NCBI GenBank assembly: GCA_020633315.1
Contig: JACKDV010000009.1
Span: 62,001-126,000, forward strand
Length of the DNA stretch: 64,000 bases
Origin: Myxococcales bacterium
GTDB taxonomy: Bacteria; Myxococcota_A; Polyangia; Nannocystales; Nannocystaceae
Direction of reading: 5' to 3'
The position numbers were made by a program, and so were the translations under genes. Shown in pieces: positions 16,483 through 28,208 of the stretch. The notes below the pieces were generated by a model. It had not been told where the DNA came from. It saw only the letters and a list, made by a program, of their open reading frames with translations, and ran no database searches. The first letter of the stretch is position 1. Each line of letters opens with the position of its first letter.

Positions 16483-16869
16483 ATGAGCGGTGATCGACGT
16501 CGGCTCACCCCGCGCCCTCGCGTGCCCGTGCTGATCCACGCGGCGGCCCTGACCCTGGTCGCGCCCACGGGCTGCGGCGACGACGGCAGCGGCGACGCGG
16601 GCACCACCATGACCACCAACGACTCGCTCGACGACTACCCCACCAATTGCCACGACGGCACGGGTTGCAGCACCCTCGACGCCTCCGACACCGACGTCCA
16701 CCCCACCGACTGTCACGACGGCACGGGCGGCTGCAACACCAACGTCAGCGCGACCGACGACTCGGGCAGCGGCAGCGACGACTCGGGCACGGGCTCCACG
16801 GGAACCACGGGCAGCTCCAGCGCGACCGACTCGAGCGGCGACTCCGGCAGCAGCAGCTCGGGTGCCTAG
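16483..16869 (+). CDS. Small Ser/Thr/Gly/Asp-rich lipoprotein
   Basis: The 128-residue precursor has a positively charged N-terminus, a hydrophobic stretch and a lipobox-like 'VAPTGC', so it is probably lipidated. The mature part is almost entirely low-complexity. Two copies of a Cys-containing motif ('YPTNCHDGTGC' and 'HPTDCHDGTGGC') lie about 25 residues apart, followed by a Ser/Gly/Asp/Thr tail. The paired Cys-His-Asp motifs could bind metal or form disulfides; no family is recognised. GGAGG directly abuts the ATG, which is unusually close for a Shine-Dalgarno sequence. The start codon is only 5 nt from that of the divergent kinase. Confidence 0.55.
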   Translation: MSGDRRRLTPRPRVPVLIHAAALTLVAPTGCGDDGSGDAGTTMTTNDSLDDYPTNCHDGTGCSTLDASDTDVHPTDCHDGTGGCNTNVSATDDSGSGSDDSGTGSTGTTGSSSATDSSGDSGSSSSGA

Positions 16870-17347
16870 CCGCCCCCGAGGAAGCCGTCCGAAATCGCCA
16901 CCACGGACACAGCCCCCCTCGCCATCCGTGGCCCCGCCGTCGCGGTGCACCGTCCACTGCACCCGACGCAGCAGCCCACCCCCTCATCGCCGTTCGTAGC
17001 CCCGCTGTCTCTGTTCTGAGCATCGTCCACCGCGCCGACGCAGCGAGTCAGCCACGGCTTGGCCCGCGTAGCCGGAAGGGGCCCCCGGTCGCGCGCAGGC
17101 GGCGACGACCCCTATCTCCAAGCACCCAGGTCTCCAATTCGCCGACGAGCACGTCCGGGGTAGGCGTCCGGCGTCAACAGGGCCAAGCCGCCCCCGGTCA
17201 CGAGAACCCCGCACGCACCAAGAGGACGCCGCCCTCTGTCACGAGAACCCCCAAGCTCGCACCAAGAGGACGCCGCCCTCTGTCACGAGAACCCCCAAGC
17301 TCGCACCAAGAGGACGCCACCCCCTCGCGGTCCAGAGGACAGCCCCT
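16870..17347. other. Intergenic region with tandem repeats
   Basis: These 478 nt lie between two convergent genes. I see no credible gene; the long frames across it are Arg/Pro/Ser-rich. The right-hand part holds three tandem repeats of 41-44 bp (17197-17326). Confidence 0.6.
17197..17326. repeat. Three tandem 41/44-bp repeats
   Basis: Copies begin at 17197, 17238 and 17282. Each starts with 'gtcacgagaacccc' and contains 'gcaccaagaggacgccgcc'. The second and third are nearly identical over 44 nt, while the first lacks 3 nt in the middle. There are no unique spacers, so this is not a CRISPR array. Confidence 0.85.
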
Positions 17348-18214
17348 CTACCGCAGCCGCACCCCGTTGGCCATCCAGGTAGTACGCACACCCTCGGGAA
17401 TCACCTGCATCTGCGCGACCATGATCGCCGCATGCCTACCATCGGGACCAAGGAACACCATCCCCCGACCAAGGTCATACCCCATGAACCAGGGCCGACG
17501 CCGCACCCCATTCTCCACCACCACCTCGTCCTGCCCCGGCACCGTCATCCGCAGCTCGTAGCCCGCTCCGTCCGCGGCCTCCATCGGGTCGTCGGTGCCA
17601 TGCAGCACCCGAAAGGTGAGCGTCACCCGCTCGCCACTAGGCAGCGCGAAGCTCCAGCTCTCACCGCTACCCTCGATGGGGATCGGACCGGTCCCCAGCG
17701 CCGGTGAGATCCCCTCGCGGCGCAGCCGAGGATCGCGGCGAAAGCCCAGCTCCTCGCGCAGGTCGGGCGGATCGCAGACCTCGGCCTCGGGATCGCGGTG
17801 TCGCACCACCACGTGCCCGTCGTCGACGTAGCGATCGGTGCCCGCATCCACGATGGTCAGCTCGGCCTCGCCCTCGCAGTCGGCCATCGCCGAGCCGGCG
17901 AAGTAGGTCTCGAAGCCGAAGCGCCGACCGTCGCCCGACCACCCCCAGAACAGGAAGTCGTCGATCCCGTCGGCCTCGCTCCCGGACCGTCGGTAGGCCG
18001 GGGCGCCCATCGGCGGGGCCTTGGGCTCGGGGCGTCGGGGTCGGTCGGGCTCGACTCGGGGCTCGGGCTCGGCGGCCCTGGTCGGGGGCCCGTCCTGAGC
18101 GGCCACCTGGGGCAGCGGCTTGGGCTCCTCGGTGACCGGCCCCTTGGCGCTCGCGGGCTCGGCATCGCGGCATCCGGCCAGGAGCAAGACGACCCAGAGC
18201 GACGCGCGCACCAT
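17348..18214 (-). CDS. Secreted lipoprotein, DUF2259-like
   Basis: The 288-residue precursor has a lipobox ('VVLLLAGC') and a Pro/Glu/Lys linker (about 20-85). The globular domain contains 'FLFWGWSGDGRRFGFETYF', 'MADCEGEAELTIVDAGTD', 'VLHGTDDPMEAADGAGYEL' and 'WFMGYDLGRGMVFLGPDG'. The 'WSGDGRRFGFE' opening followed by 'TIVDAGTDRYV' recalls DUF2259, a family of predicted secreted proteins with a beta-propeller-like start. The match is weak and the role unknown. The ATG at the head of the signal peptide was chosen; the in-frame extension upstream is Arg/Gly-rich and not credible. Confidence 0.65.
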   Translation of the reverse strand: MVRASLWVVLLLAGCRDAEPASAKGPVTEEPKPLPQVAAQDGPPTRAAEPEPRVEPDRPRRPEPKAPPMGAPAYRRSGSEADGIDDFLFWGWSGDGRRFGFETYFAGSAMADCEGEAELTIVDAGTDRYVDDGHVVVRHRDPEAEVCDPPDLREELGFRRDPRLRREGISPALGTGPIPIEGSGESWSFALPSGERVTLTFRVLHGTDDPMEAADGAGYELRMTVPGQDEVVVENGVRRRPWFMGYDLGRGMVFLGPDGRHAAIMVAQMQVIPEGVRTTWMANGVRLR

Positions 18215-18291
18215 GGTGGTGGCCGCACGACGCACCACGGGGCCCGGGCATTCCCGCCCGCGGTCGATTCCGGCGCGGGCTCGCAGGCCCA

Positions 18292-20907
18292 CTACTCGGG
18301 CACTCCGTCCTCGCCCTGGGCCCGCTCCTCCTGCTCGAGGCGGGCGGCCTCCTGGGCCTCGCGCTCGCGGTCGCGATCCCAGCGCTCCTTCTTGTTGCGC
18401 AGCATGTTCCAGCGCTTGACGTTGTCGGCCGGCGGCAGCCCATGGCGCGCCCGGATCACGTTGACCGGCTGCGCCCCCACCTCGTCCTCGCAGAACACGG
18501 TGTGCAGCGAGGTCTCCTTGCCGGTCTCCTCCAGGCGCTGCCAGGGATCGTACGGCCCCTGCGAGGCCACCTGCTCGGGCGAGGGGATCCCATAGGAGAT
18601 CTTCTTGAGCTCCACCTTCTTGGGCAGCTCGCCGCCGTGCTCGAGGGCCCAGGTGCGGCAGAACCAGCGGGCGTGCCACTTCTGATACCAGCTACCGTGA
18701 CCGCCCTCGCTGCCCGCGATGCGCCGGTTGATCTTCCGCTGCCGCGTGTACCAGATCCACGGGATCGGCCGCTGCGAGGGGTGATAGACGTCGGTGTTCA
18801 TGTCGAGCACCTGACCCGAGGCGTCGGTGACCTCCACCTTGAGGAACATGTTGGAGCGCGGGGGATTGGGCGCGAACATGCTCCAGCCCTGGGTGGTCTG
18901 GGTCATCTCCAGCCACTTCTTGAAGGGCTCGTGGGTGTAGGTCCGCCACGACACGCAGTCCTTGTCGGGCAGCAGCCAGCAGGCCACGCCGACCACGTGG
19001 TAGAGGGTGAGCGAGCCGACGAGGAAGCGGCCGAGCGGGCCGTAGGCCCAGGGCATGCGCAGGGCACCGGGCGGCCCGTCGTCTGCGGCCGCGTTGCCGC
19101 TCTCGTCGCCGGCCTCGGCCTCGGCGTTGCGGGGCTCGTGGTGGCGGATGGCCCCGAAGCGCGGGACCACGGGCAGCGAGTCGCGGCCGTGGGCTCGGGC
19201 CTCCCGCCACATGGCGCCGGCCAGGAACGCGAAGATGGCCACCAGCGTCCAGCCGAAGTGCAGCACGTCGTAGACCTGCAGGGGCACGCCCACCGCGGCC
19301 ACGAGGGTGGCGAGCACGATGGTCGAGCCGGACAGGCGCGCGGCGTCGTGGTGCAGGTGCGGCAGGGTGGGGTCCTCGGCCGGCACCACGGTCTGCTGCT
19401 TGCGCCAGCGCTCGGGCAGGAAGGGCAGCCGCCGGGCCAGGCTGCGCCGCAGCACCAGCAGCACCACGGCGATCTCGGCCCCGTTGACGAAGCAGATGAA
19501 GCCCGACAGCGAGCCCGGCTGGAACCACCCGATGTTCATCATCACCATCAGGTGCAGGTGGAACATGATGCCCAGCGAGACCCACACGCGACGGCCCAGG
19601 AACCACCGGCAGAACCAGTCCAGGTCGAGCCGGTAGGTGCGGCCGCGGATGGTGGGCGCGAAGGGCCGGTATCGCAGCCGTCGCCAGCCCCAGGCGATGA
19701 GCACCAGGATCAGCAGCCAGCCCACGGTGAACACCACCCGCACGTTGTCGAGGGTCCACCAGCTGTCGCGCGGCTTCACGAAGTGCACCGGGTACGAGAC
19801 GATCACCACCGCGAGGGAGGCGAGGCCCAGGCCCCACCAGGCCAGGGTGGCGATCCGGCGGGACACGGCGCCGATGCGGGGCATGTCCTCGTGCAGCACC
19901 CAGCGCACGATCATCCCCACGACCACGAACGGGAAGAAGCACTCCCAGGCGTGCACGATGTGGGTGTTGACCCGGAACAAGTTGGTGCCGAGCACCGACG
20001 ACAGCCACTGCGGCGGGATCCGGTAGAAGTGATCGAGGTTGAGCGCGTAGTAGAACGCGTCGCCCCGCCACCACACGGTGCCGTTCTTGACCACGCCCGT
20101 GTAGCAGTAGATGGCGGCGCACTGGAGGATCACCAGCAGGCGCGGCCACGCGGGGATCAGCCGGTAGATCGGCTGCAGGCCGTCGGGGTGCTCGTCGTCG
20201 GGGGCCAGCCCCGCGCCGTCACCGGGCCCCCCGGGCACGCTGAGCTTGCGCTGTGCTCGTAGCCGACGGCAGCGCAGCCAGTTGTCGATGCTGTAGGCCT
20301 GGCCGCAGCGAGACAGGCACACGTAGAAGAAGAAGCACCGGTAGACGTTCTCGGTGCCCTCCCAGTAGACCGTGTTGCGCAGGATGATGCTGTGGAACAG
20401 GAACCAGGCGATCCACTTGGTGGTCTTGGTCCACAGGCCCACGATGAACAGGCCCATGGCGAGCTCGAAGGCCCACAGGTGGATCCAGAAGAAGGTGGGC
20501 GTGCTGTTGAAGAACAGCAGCGAGTACTTGGGCCCCTTGAGCCACTCCCAAAAGCCGGCCCAGCCGAAGAAGCCGTAGGGGTCGCCGTCGAGGCCGTTGC
20601 CGAAGCCCTGGAACTGCTCGCGGGCGAACACCTGCCGGGCCACGTCGGTGAGGAACAGGCCCTCGTCGGTGAACAGGTACTCGAACAGCTCCCACAGGCC
20701 GTTGACGTTGCACAGCGCGCAGATGCCGAAGACGATGCGGAAGACCCCCATCGTCCGCGGGTCCTCCATGCGGAGCCACAGGCGCCGCCAGCCCTCGCGG
20801 TAGCAGATGAAGATGACCGCGGCGAACGCGGCACACAGGAACATCAGCCAGCCCACGGTGGGGGCGAGCGCCAGCGCTTCCTCATTGGGGATCCGCTCGG
20901 CGAGCAT
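18292..20907 (-). CDS. Large HTTM-domain membrane protein (gamma-carboxylase-like)
   Basis: An 871-residue polytopic protein with roughly a dozen hydrophobic segments. The N-terminal half has the HTTM pattern (four helices shared with vitamin-K-dependent gamma-glutamyl carboxylase and SdpB): 'TMGVFRIVFGICALCN', 'GWAGFWEWLKGPKYS', 'WIAWFLFHSIILRNTVYWEG' and 'CYTGVVKNGTVWWRGDAFYY'. The second half has further helices and a soluble C-terminal tail with 'WSMFAPNPPRSNMFLKVE', as in HTTM proteins that carry the lumenal domain. Carboxylase activity is not proven; many bacterial HTTM proteins are uncharacterised. A GATAGT hexamer lies 7 nt before the start, with TTGCGC 18 nt further. Confidence 0.8.
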   Translation of the reverse strand: MLAERIPNEEALALAPTVGWLMFLCAAFAAVIFICYREGWRRLWLRMEDPRTMGVFRIVFGICALCNVNGLWELFEYLFTDEGLFLTDVARQVFAREQFQGFGNGLDGDPYGFFGWAGFWEWLKGPKYSLLFFNSTPTFFWIHLWAFELAMGLFIVGLWTKTTKWIAWFLFHSIILRNTVYWEGTENVYRCFFFYVCLSRCGQAYSIDNWLRCRRLRAQRKLSVPGGPGDGAGLAPDDEHPDGLQPIYRLIPAWPRLLVILQCAAIYCYTGVVKNGTVWWRGDAFYYALNLDHFYRIPPQWLSSVLGTNLFRVNTHIVHAWECFFPFVVVGMIVRWVLHEDMPRIGAVSRRIATLAWWGLGLASLAVVIVSYPVHFVKPRDSWWTLDNVRVVFTVGWLLILVLIAWGWRRLRYRPFAPTIRGRTYRLDLDWFCRWFLGRRVWVSLGIMFHLHLMVMMNIGWFQPGSLSGFICFVNGAEIAVVLLVLRRSLARRLPFLPERWRKQQTVVPAEDPTLPHLHHDAARLSGSTIVLATLVAAVGVPLQVYDVLHFGWTLVAIFAFLAGAMWREARAHGRDSLPVVPRFGAIRHHEPRNAEAEAGDESGNAAADDGPPGALRMPWAYGPLGRFLVGSLTLYHVVGVACWLLPDKDCVSWRTYTHEPFKKWLEMTQTTQGWSMFAPNPPRSNMFLKVEVTDASGQVLDMNTDVYHPSQRPIPWIWYTRQRKINRRIAGSEGGHGSWYQKWHARWFCRTWALEHGGELPKKVELKKISYGIPSPEQVASQGPYDPWQRLEETGKETSLHTVFCEDEVGAQPVNVIRARHGLPPADNVKRWNMLRNKKERWDRDREREAQEAARLEQEERAQGEDGVPE

Positions 20908-20914
20908 CGACCGA

Positions 20915-20944
20915 ACTATCCCCTCGGGTCGCCACGGGGCGCAA
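20915..20944 (-). promoter_or_regulatory. Predicted promoter of the HTTM gene
   Basis: On the minus strand TTGCGC (20939-20944) is followed 18 nt later by GATAGT (20915-20920), and the ATG lies 7 nt further. Spacing fits a leaderless transcript; the -35 box matches the consensus only at TTG. Confidence 0.35.
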
Positions 20945-21105
20945 ACGGTCGTTTGGGCTCACGTTGCGGCAGCTTTGTGGGGCTGCGCCGCCGGGTCCCG
21001 TCGTCGTGACCGAGGCTGGCCGCTTTTTTGGGGCTGGGATGATCGTTCGCGGGCCGGGGGGCACAACCCGAGCGAGACCGCTTGACCTTGCCCGTGAGGA
21101 CCCCG

Positions 21106-21846
21106 ATGCGCCGCCAAAGCTCCTTCCTTCGCCCGATTCGCTCCTTCGCCTTCGCCGCGGCCAGCGTGGTCACGCTCTGCGCGACGACCGCGAGTGCTGC
21201 GCAGCCGGCGGCCCCGGCTCCGGCTCCGGCTCAGCAGACTCGCACCGAGGTCACCGCGCCCGCGGGCACCCCGGTGGTGGTGGTCAACAACACCAGCAAC
21301 CCCACCCCCGCTGCCGCCCCGGCCCCGGCCGTGATCCCCGTGGTCGCTCCCGTCCCGGCCCCGGTGGTCGCCACGGCCCCCGTTCCGGCGCCGGTGCCCG
21401 TGCCCTCGGGTGGGCACATCGCGGTGGACCTCTACCCCCAGCCCATGGCCGGCCCCTCCCCGGCGGAGCGCCGCCGGCTGCAGCTGATGGCCGAGCAGAG
21501 CCGCGCCCGCAGCCTCCGCATCGCGGGCTGGGCCACCCTGGGCGGCACCTACGGCTTCTCGGCCCTCATCGGCACGATCTCCATCGACAGCACCTCGCCC
21601 GGCGATCGCATGCGCGGCTACGGCTACTCGATGGTCCTGCCCGTGGCCGGTCCCTTCATCGCGGCCTTCCACACCCGCTCGGCCACCGGCGCGCTGCTGA
21701 CCACCTCGCTGGGCGTGGCGCAGGCGGTGGGCCTGGGCATGGCCCTGGTCGGCGGCCACCGCTACCGTCGCTTCAAGCGGGACCTCAGCATCGCGGCCGC
21801 GCCCACCCGGGGCGGCGGGCAGATCGGCGTGTCGATGCGCTTCTGA
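21106..21846 (+). CDS. Exported Ala/Pro-rich membrane protein of unknown function
   Basis: The 246-residue protein starts with a signal peptide ('SFAFAAASVVTLCATTASA'). A long Ala/Pro/Val stretch (about 35-115) resembles a periplasm-spanning linker. Two or three Gly-rich hydrophobic segments follow ('IAGWATLGGTYGFSALIGTI', 'YSMVLPVAGPFIAAFHT', 'GVAQAVGLGMALVGG'). The C-terminus ends in Phe ('GVSMRF'), as many outer-membrane proteins do. I do not recognise the family. The ATG is supported by GAGGA about 5-9 nt upstream; a TTG eight codons earlier is less likely. A region of about 200 nt separates it from the divergent HTTM gene. Confidence 0.65.
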   Translation: MRRQSSFLRPIRSFAFAAASVVTLCATTASAAQPAAPAPAPAQQTRTEVTAPAGTPVVVVNNTSNPTPAAAPAPAVIPVVAPVPAPVVATAPVPAPVPVPSGGHIAVDLYPQPMAGPSPAERRRLQLMAEQSRARSLRIAGWATLGGTYGFSALIGTISIDSTSPGDRMRGYGYSMVLPVAGPFIAAFHTRSATGALLTTSLGVAQAVGLGMALVGGHRYRRFKRDLSIAAAPTRGGGQIGVSMRF

Positions 21847-21942
21847 TCGCGGCGGCGGGCAGACGAGGGAGGAGGGCAGCGACGAGCGTCGCGGCCCTCC
21901 TCTCGTTCGTCCACGCGGCTCGGGCCACGCGGGGCTCGGCCG

Positions 21943-23064
21943 TCACTCGGGCGGGCAGCCGAAGCGCACCCAGCTCTGCACGAGCTGGAAGTCCTGCAGC
22001 AGCTCGCAGGTCTCGGGGCAGGCCAGCATCACGTTGGGCGAGGCCGGGTTCTCCCAGTACCAGCCGGTGCTGACCCCCACGCACGCCTCCACCGAGTCCA
22101 CGTGGGGCGGCGCGGTCATGATGCCGTCCACGTCGAGCAGCAGCTCGATGTTGTCGGGGTCGAAGGCCACGCCCTCGGGAGGCGGCGGCACCTCCCAGCG
22201 GCAGCGATCGCCGGTGTCCCCGATGATGCGCCCCACCAGGGTCTGGAAGAAGGTCTCGTAGTTCTGCGAGCACAGGTCGTGGGCGTAGCCCCCCGAGCCG
22301 CTGGCCAGGGCCAGGAAGTTGTTGCCCACCGCCTCGGCCTCCTCGCAGTTGGACATCGCCACGCTCACGTGGAAGCGGTAGTTGGCGTTGTCCTCGTCGA
22401 TCATCAGGAAGCTCTCGTTGAAGTCCCCGTAGGCCACGCCGGTGTCGCCGTCGCTGATGGCCACGATGTGGCGGCGGGCCCCCGGCGGCAGCACGCCCGC
22501 CCACTGGTCGTAGGTGACGAACAGGTGGCTGATGGCGTTGAGGGGGGTGACCGCGAGATCGATGTGGATGAGGTCGGGCGGGTTGTTGTCGGAGGACGGG
22601 CAGCCGCCGTTGCCCAGCGGCGGCACGATGCACACCCCCTCGAGGTCCTCGTCGGGGTAGGTCGAGATCACGGTGATGTGCGACTCGAGCTCCGCCGACA
22701 GCAGGTTGTAGAAGGCGTTCATGCGCAGCGAGACCTCGGTGGCCTCCTCCGCCATGCCGATCGTGTTGTCGACCAGGAACACCACGCCCACCGGGGCGGT
22801 GGACGCGGGGATCTCCACCGTGGTCGGCTCGCACGCGCTCGAGCCCGTGCTGTCGCTGCCGTCGGCCGTGCCGTCGCCGGTGCCGGTGTCGCCGGTGTCG
22901 GCGGGCCCGCCCGAGGTCGAGGTCACGTCGTCGCCGGTGTCGAGCCCCACCGAGGTGGGAGGCATGGGATCCTCCGTGGGCGGCCGCGGCTCGGGGCAGC
23001 CGGACAGGAGGACGAGGCCGAGGATGGTAGTGGAGGAAGGAAGACCAAGCGTGCGCACGAGCAT
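21943..23064 (-). CDS. von Willebrand factor A-domain lipoprotein
   Basis: The 373-residue precursor has a lipobox ('LVLLSGC') and a Ser/Thr/Gly/Asp linker (about 25-78). The vWA-like domain begins 'VGVVFLVDNTIGMAEEA'. The metal-site motif is DNTIGM rather than the classical DxSxS, so metal binding may be altered. Further features are 'HITVISTYPDED', 'ARRHIVAISDGDTG' and a Cys-rich C-terminus ('VEACVGVSTGWYW', 'MLACPETCELL'). Such lipoproteins are numerous in Nannocystis-like genomes and are thought to be surface adhesins; the ligand is unknown. It is divergent from the M28 peptidase with 43 nt between starts. GAGGGG lies about 10 nt upstream. Confidence 0.85.
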   Translation of the reverse strand: MLVRTLGLPSSTTILGLVLLSGCPEPRPPTEDPMPPTSVGLDTGDDVTSTSGGPADTGDTGTGDGTADGSDSTGSSACEPTTVEIPASTAPVGVVFLVDNTIGMAEEATEVSLRMNAFYNLLSAELESHITVISTYPDEDLEGVCIVPPLGNGGCPSSDNNPPDLIHIDLAVTPLNAISHLFVTYDQWAGVLPPGARRHIVAISDGDTGVAYGDFNESFLMIDEDNANYRFHVSVAMSNCEEAEAVGNNFLALASGSGGYAHDLCSQNYETFFQTLVGRIIGDTGDRCRWEVPPPPEGVAFDPDNIELLLDVDGIMTAPPHVDSVEACVGVSTGWYWENPASPNVMLACPETCELLQDFQLVQSWVRFGCPPE

Positions 23065-23107
23065 GGGAAGCGACCCCTCGCACGCCCCGAAAGCCCAGTG
23101 TGACAAG

Positions 23108-24226
23108 ATGGGGGGCGTGCGCAGGTCCCATTGTGCCCCACGCGCGGGCGTCGGTCACCCATGCCGAGGAGGCCCCGCCGCGCGCGGGGCGTCGCGATGC
23201 CGAGCAACGGGCGTGGTGCTGGGCCTCGCCCTGGCCGCGGGTGGCTGTCGGGGCTCGGAGGCGAGCACCGAAGCCGCGGCGGTCGTGGCTCGGGCCGACC
23301 TCGCCTCGTCGGCTTCGGCGTCGTCGAGAGCACGGTTCGTCGTGGATCCCCGGCGCCTTCGCGAGGACGTGGAGCGGCTCTCCGACGACCGACTCCGCGG
23401 ACGACCCACGCCCTCGCCCGAGCTCGACGAGGCGGCGGCCTACCTCGTGCAGCGATTCGCCGAGCTCGGCCTGGAGCCGCTTGCCGGTGCGCCCGATCAC
23501 CGGCAGCGCTTCGAATGCGGCGGCGACGCCCACCCTGGCCCGGCGAGCAACGTGCTCGCGCTGCTCCCCGGTCGCGACCCGGCCGTGGCCGATCAGCTGG
23601 TGATGGTCAGCGCCCACTACGACCACGTGGGCGAGCGACCCGGCGGCGAGGACTCCATCTACAACGGGGCCAACGACGACGCCAGCGGCGTGGCGGCCAT
23701 GCTGGCGATCGCCGAGCTCCTCGCCGCGTCGCCGCCCCGCCGCAGCGTGCTGCTGGTGGCGTTCTGCGGCGAGGAGCGGGGCCTGCTCGGCTCCACCCAC
23801 TATGCCGCGCACCCGCTGCTGCCGCTCGATCGCGTGGTGGCGCAGGTCAACCTCGAGATGCTCGGGCGACCCGACCCCGACGCGCCCGGCCTGGCCTGGA
23901 TCACCGGGATGGAGCGCAGCGAGCTCGGCGAGTGGCTCGCTGCCGCCAACGTGGGCACCGAGCTGCGCTTCGTGGATGCGATGGAGATCGGTCCGGTGGA
24001 GGGCGGGGCCTTCGAGCGCTCCGACAACTACCCGCTGGCGCTGCAGGGGGTGGTCGCCCACTCGGTGTCCACCGGTCGGCTCGACGCGCTGTACCACTCG
24101 CCCGACGACGAGGCCGACACCCTCGACTACGAGGGCATGGCGGTGCTGGTGGAGGGCATCGCACGCGGGGTGCACCACCTGGGCGAGGCGCAGGGGCAGC
24201 CCGGGTGGATCGATCCCCCGGAGTGA
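23108..24226 (+). CDS. M28-family zinc peptidase, probable lipoprotein
   Basis: A 372-residue aminopeptidase-type M28 enzyme with a long N-terminal region ending in a lipobox ('LGLALAAGGC'). Di-zinc ligands are recognisable: His/Asp in 'VSAHYDHVGER', Asp in 'NGANDDASGVA', Glu-Glu in 'FCGEERGLLGS', the acidic residue in 'VAQVNLEMLGR' and the final His in 'LDALYHSPDDEAD'. A Ser in 'FERSDNYPLAL' is also typical. It would remove N-terminal residues from peptides outside the inner membrane. The ATG gives a signal region of about 47 residues to the Cys; other starts would make it too short. Confidence 0.88.
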   Translation: MGGVRRSHCAPRAGVGHPCRGGPAARGASRCRATGVVLGLALAAGGCRGSEASTEAAAVVARADLASSASASSRARFVVDPRRLREDVERLSDDRLRGRPTPSPELDEAAAYLVQRFAELGLEPLAGAPDHRQRFECGGDAHPGPASNVLALLPGRDPAVADQLVMVSAHYDHVGERPGGEDSIYNGANDDASGVAAMLAIAELLAASPPRRSVLLVAFCGEERGLLGSTHYAAHPLLPLDRVVAQVNLEMLGRPDPDAPGLAWITGMERSELGEWLAAANVGTELRFVDAMEIGPVEGGAFERSDNYPLALQGVVAHSVSTGRLDALYHSPDDEADTLDYEGMAVLVEGIARGVHHLGEAQGQPGWIDPPE

Positions 24227-24269
24227 GCGTGAGCCGGGCTGTGCTCGGCGAGCACCGGGCCCGCGAGGC

Positions 24270-27107
<2,838 letters not shown>

Positions 27108-27345
27108 TCGTCGGAGCTGGAACGAGCGCGTCACGAGACGCCATCGTTGCGCGAGCACTTGGATGAAGGACCCGTGCTCCAACATCCACGACTTTCATCT
27201 GCGCTCTCGATCGCCCATCGCTCGAGCCGTGGGGCCGCCGTCGTGTGTACCGAGGCGTCGCACCCGAGGCGCGGGCGAGCCTCTCCTCGAGCGGCGGGCC
27301 AGCGTGGCGGGGACGCGAGCGCCTTCGCCGACGTGGCCGGTCGCG

Positions 27346-28185
27346 TCACTCGGGGGCAGGTGGATCCGACCGCTCGGGAGGGTCTTGCTCGGGCTCGTCG
27401 TCGTCGGGCGCGGGCTCGAAGGCCTCGTCGTCCTCGGGCTCGTCTTCGTCGTCGACCTCGTCGCGTCGCGGCTCGTCCTCGGTCTCGGGCTCGTCTTCCT
27501 CGGAGGCATCGCCGTCGCGGCCCTGGATCACCACCACGTACTCGCCGCGGATCTTCGTGTCGCCCAGGCTCTCCAGCAGCTCGCTCAGCGTGCCACGGCG
27601 GACCTCCTCGAACTTCTTGGTGAGGTCGTTGCACAGCGCGGCCTGGCGATCGCCGAAGACCTCGAGCGCGTCTTGCAGCAGGGCCACCACGCGGTAGGGG
27701 CTCTCGTAGAGCACCAGGGTGTGGGGCGAGCGGGCGTCCACGGCGAGGAAGCGCCGCCGCTTGCCCGGCTTGCGGGGCGGGAAGCCGCGGAAGGTGAAGG
27801 AGTGCACGGGCAGGCCGCTGAGCACCACCGCCATCACGAAGGCGGCGGGTCCCGGCACCATGGTCACGTCCAGGCCCTCCTCGTGGCAGCGCCGCACCAG
27901 CGCGAAGCCGGGGTCGGCGATGCCGGGGGTGCCCGCGTCGGAGACCAGCGCCACGTCGCGGCCCTCCTCCAGCAAGCGCACGATCTTGCCGACCACCCGG
28001 GCCTCGTTGTGCTCGTGGAAGGGCATCTGCCGTGCCTTGATCTGGTGGCGCGTGAGCAGCTTGGCCGTGTGGCGGGTGTCCTCGCTGGCGATCACGTCGA
28101 CCGTACGCAGCACCTCCAGCGCGCGCAGCGAGACGTCCTCGAGGTTGCCGATCGGCGTGGCGACGATGTAGAGCACCGCCCGCAA
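27346..28185 (-). CDS. rsmI: 16S rRNA 2'-O-ribose C1402 methyltransferase RsmI, with acidic tail
   Basis: The protein has the family signature at once: 'YIVATPIGNLEDVSLRALE', then 'DVIASEDTRHTAKLL', 'HEHNEARVV', 'VALVSDAGTPGIADPGF', 'VPGPAAFVMAVVLSGLP', 'FRGFPPRKPGKRR', 'LVLYESPYRVV' and 'LCNDLTKKFEEVRRG'. RsmI methylates the ribose of C1402 in helix 44 of 16S rRNA, in the decoding centre. After the catalytic part the usual C-terminal helical region is replaced by about 50 residues of Asp/Glu/Pro. The TTG start gives 'MRAVLYIVATP'; a GTG three codons later is equally possible. It begins 24 nt after the stop of a second 16S rRNA methyltransferase-like gene, so the two are probably co-transcribed. 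Confidence 0.93.
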   Translation of the reverse strand: MRAVLYIVATPIGNLEDVSLRALEVLRTVDVIASEDTRHTAKLLTRHQIKARQMPFHEHNEARVVGKIVRLLEEGRDVALVSDAGTPGIADPGFALVRRCHEEGLDVTMVPGPAAFVMAVVLSGLPVHSFTFRGFPPRKPGKRRRFLAVDARSPHTLVLYESPYRVVALLQDALEVFGDRQAALCNDLTKKFEEVRRGTLSELLESLGDTKIRGEYVVVIQGRDGDASEEDEPETEDEPRRDEVDDEDEPEDDEAFEPAPDDDEPEQDPPERSDPPAPE

Positions 28186-28208
28186 GCATGGGCCCGGCGG
28201 GGCGAGGA

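Noticed and set aside
17197..17326. Possible CRISPR array
   Set aside because: Repeats are directly adjacent with no unique spacers, and there are no cas genes in the window.
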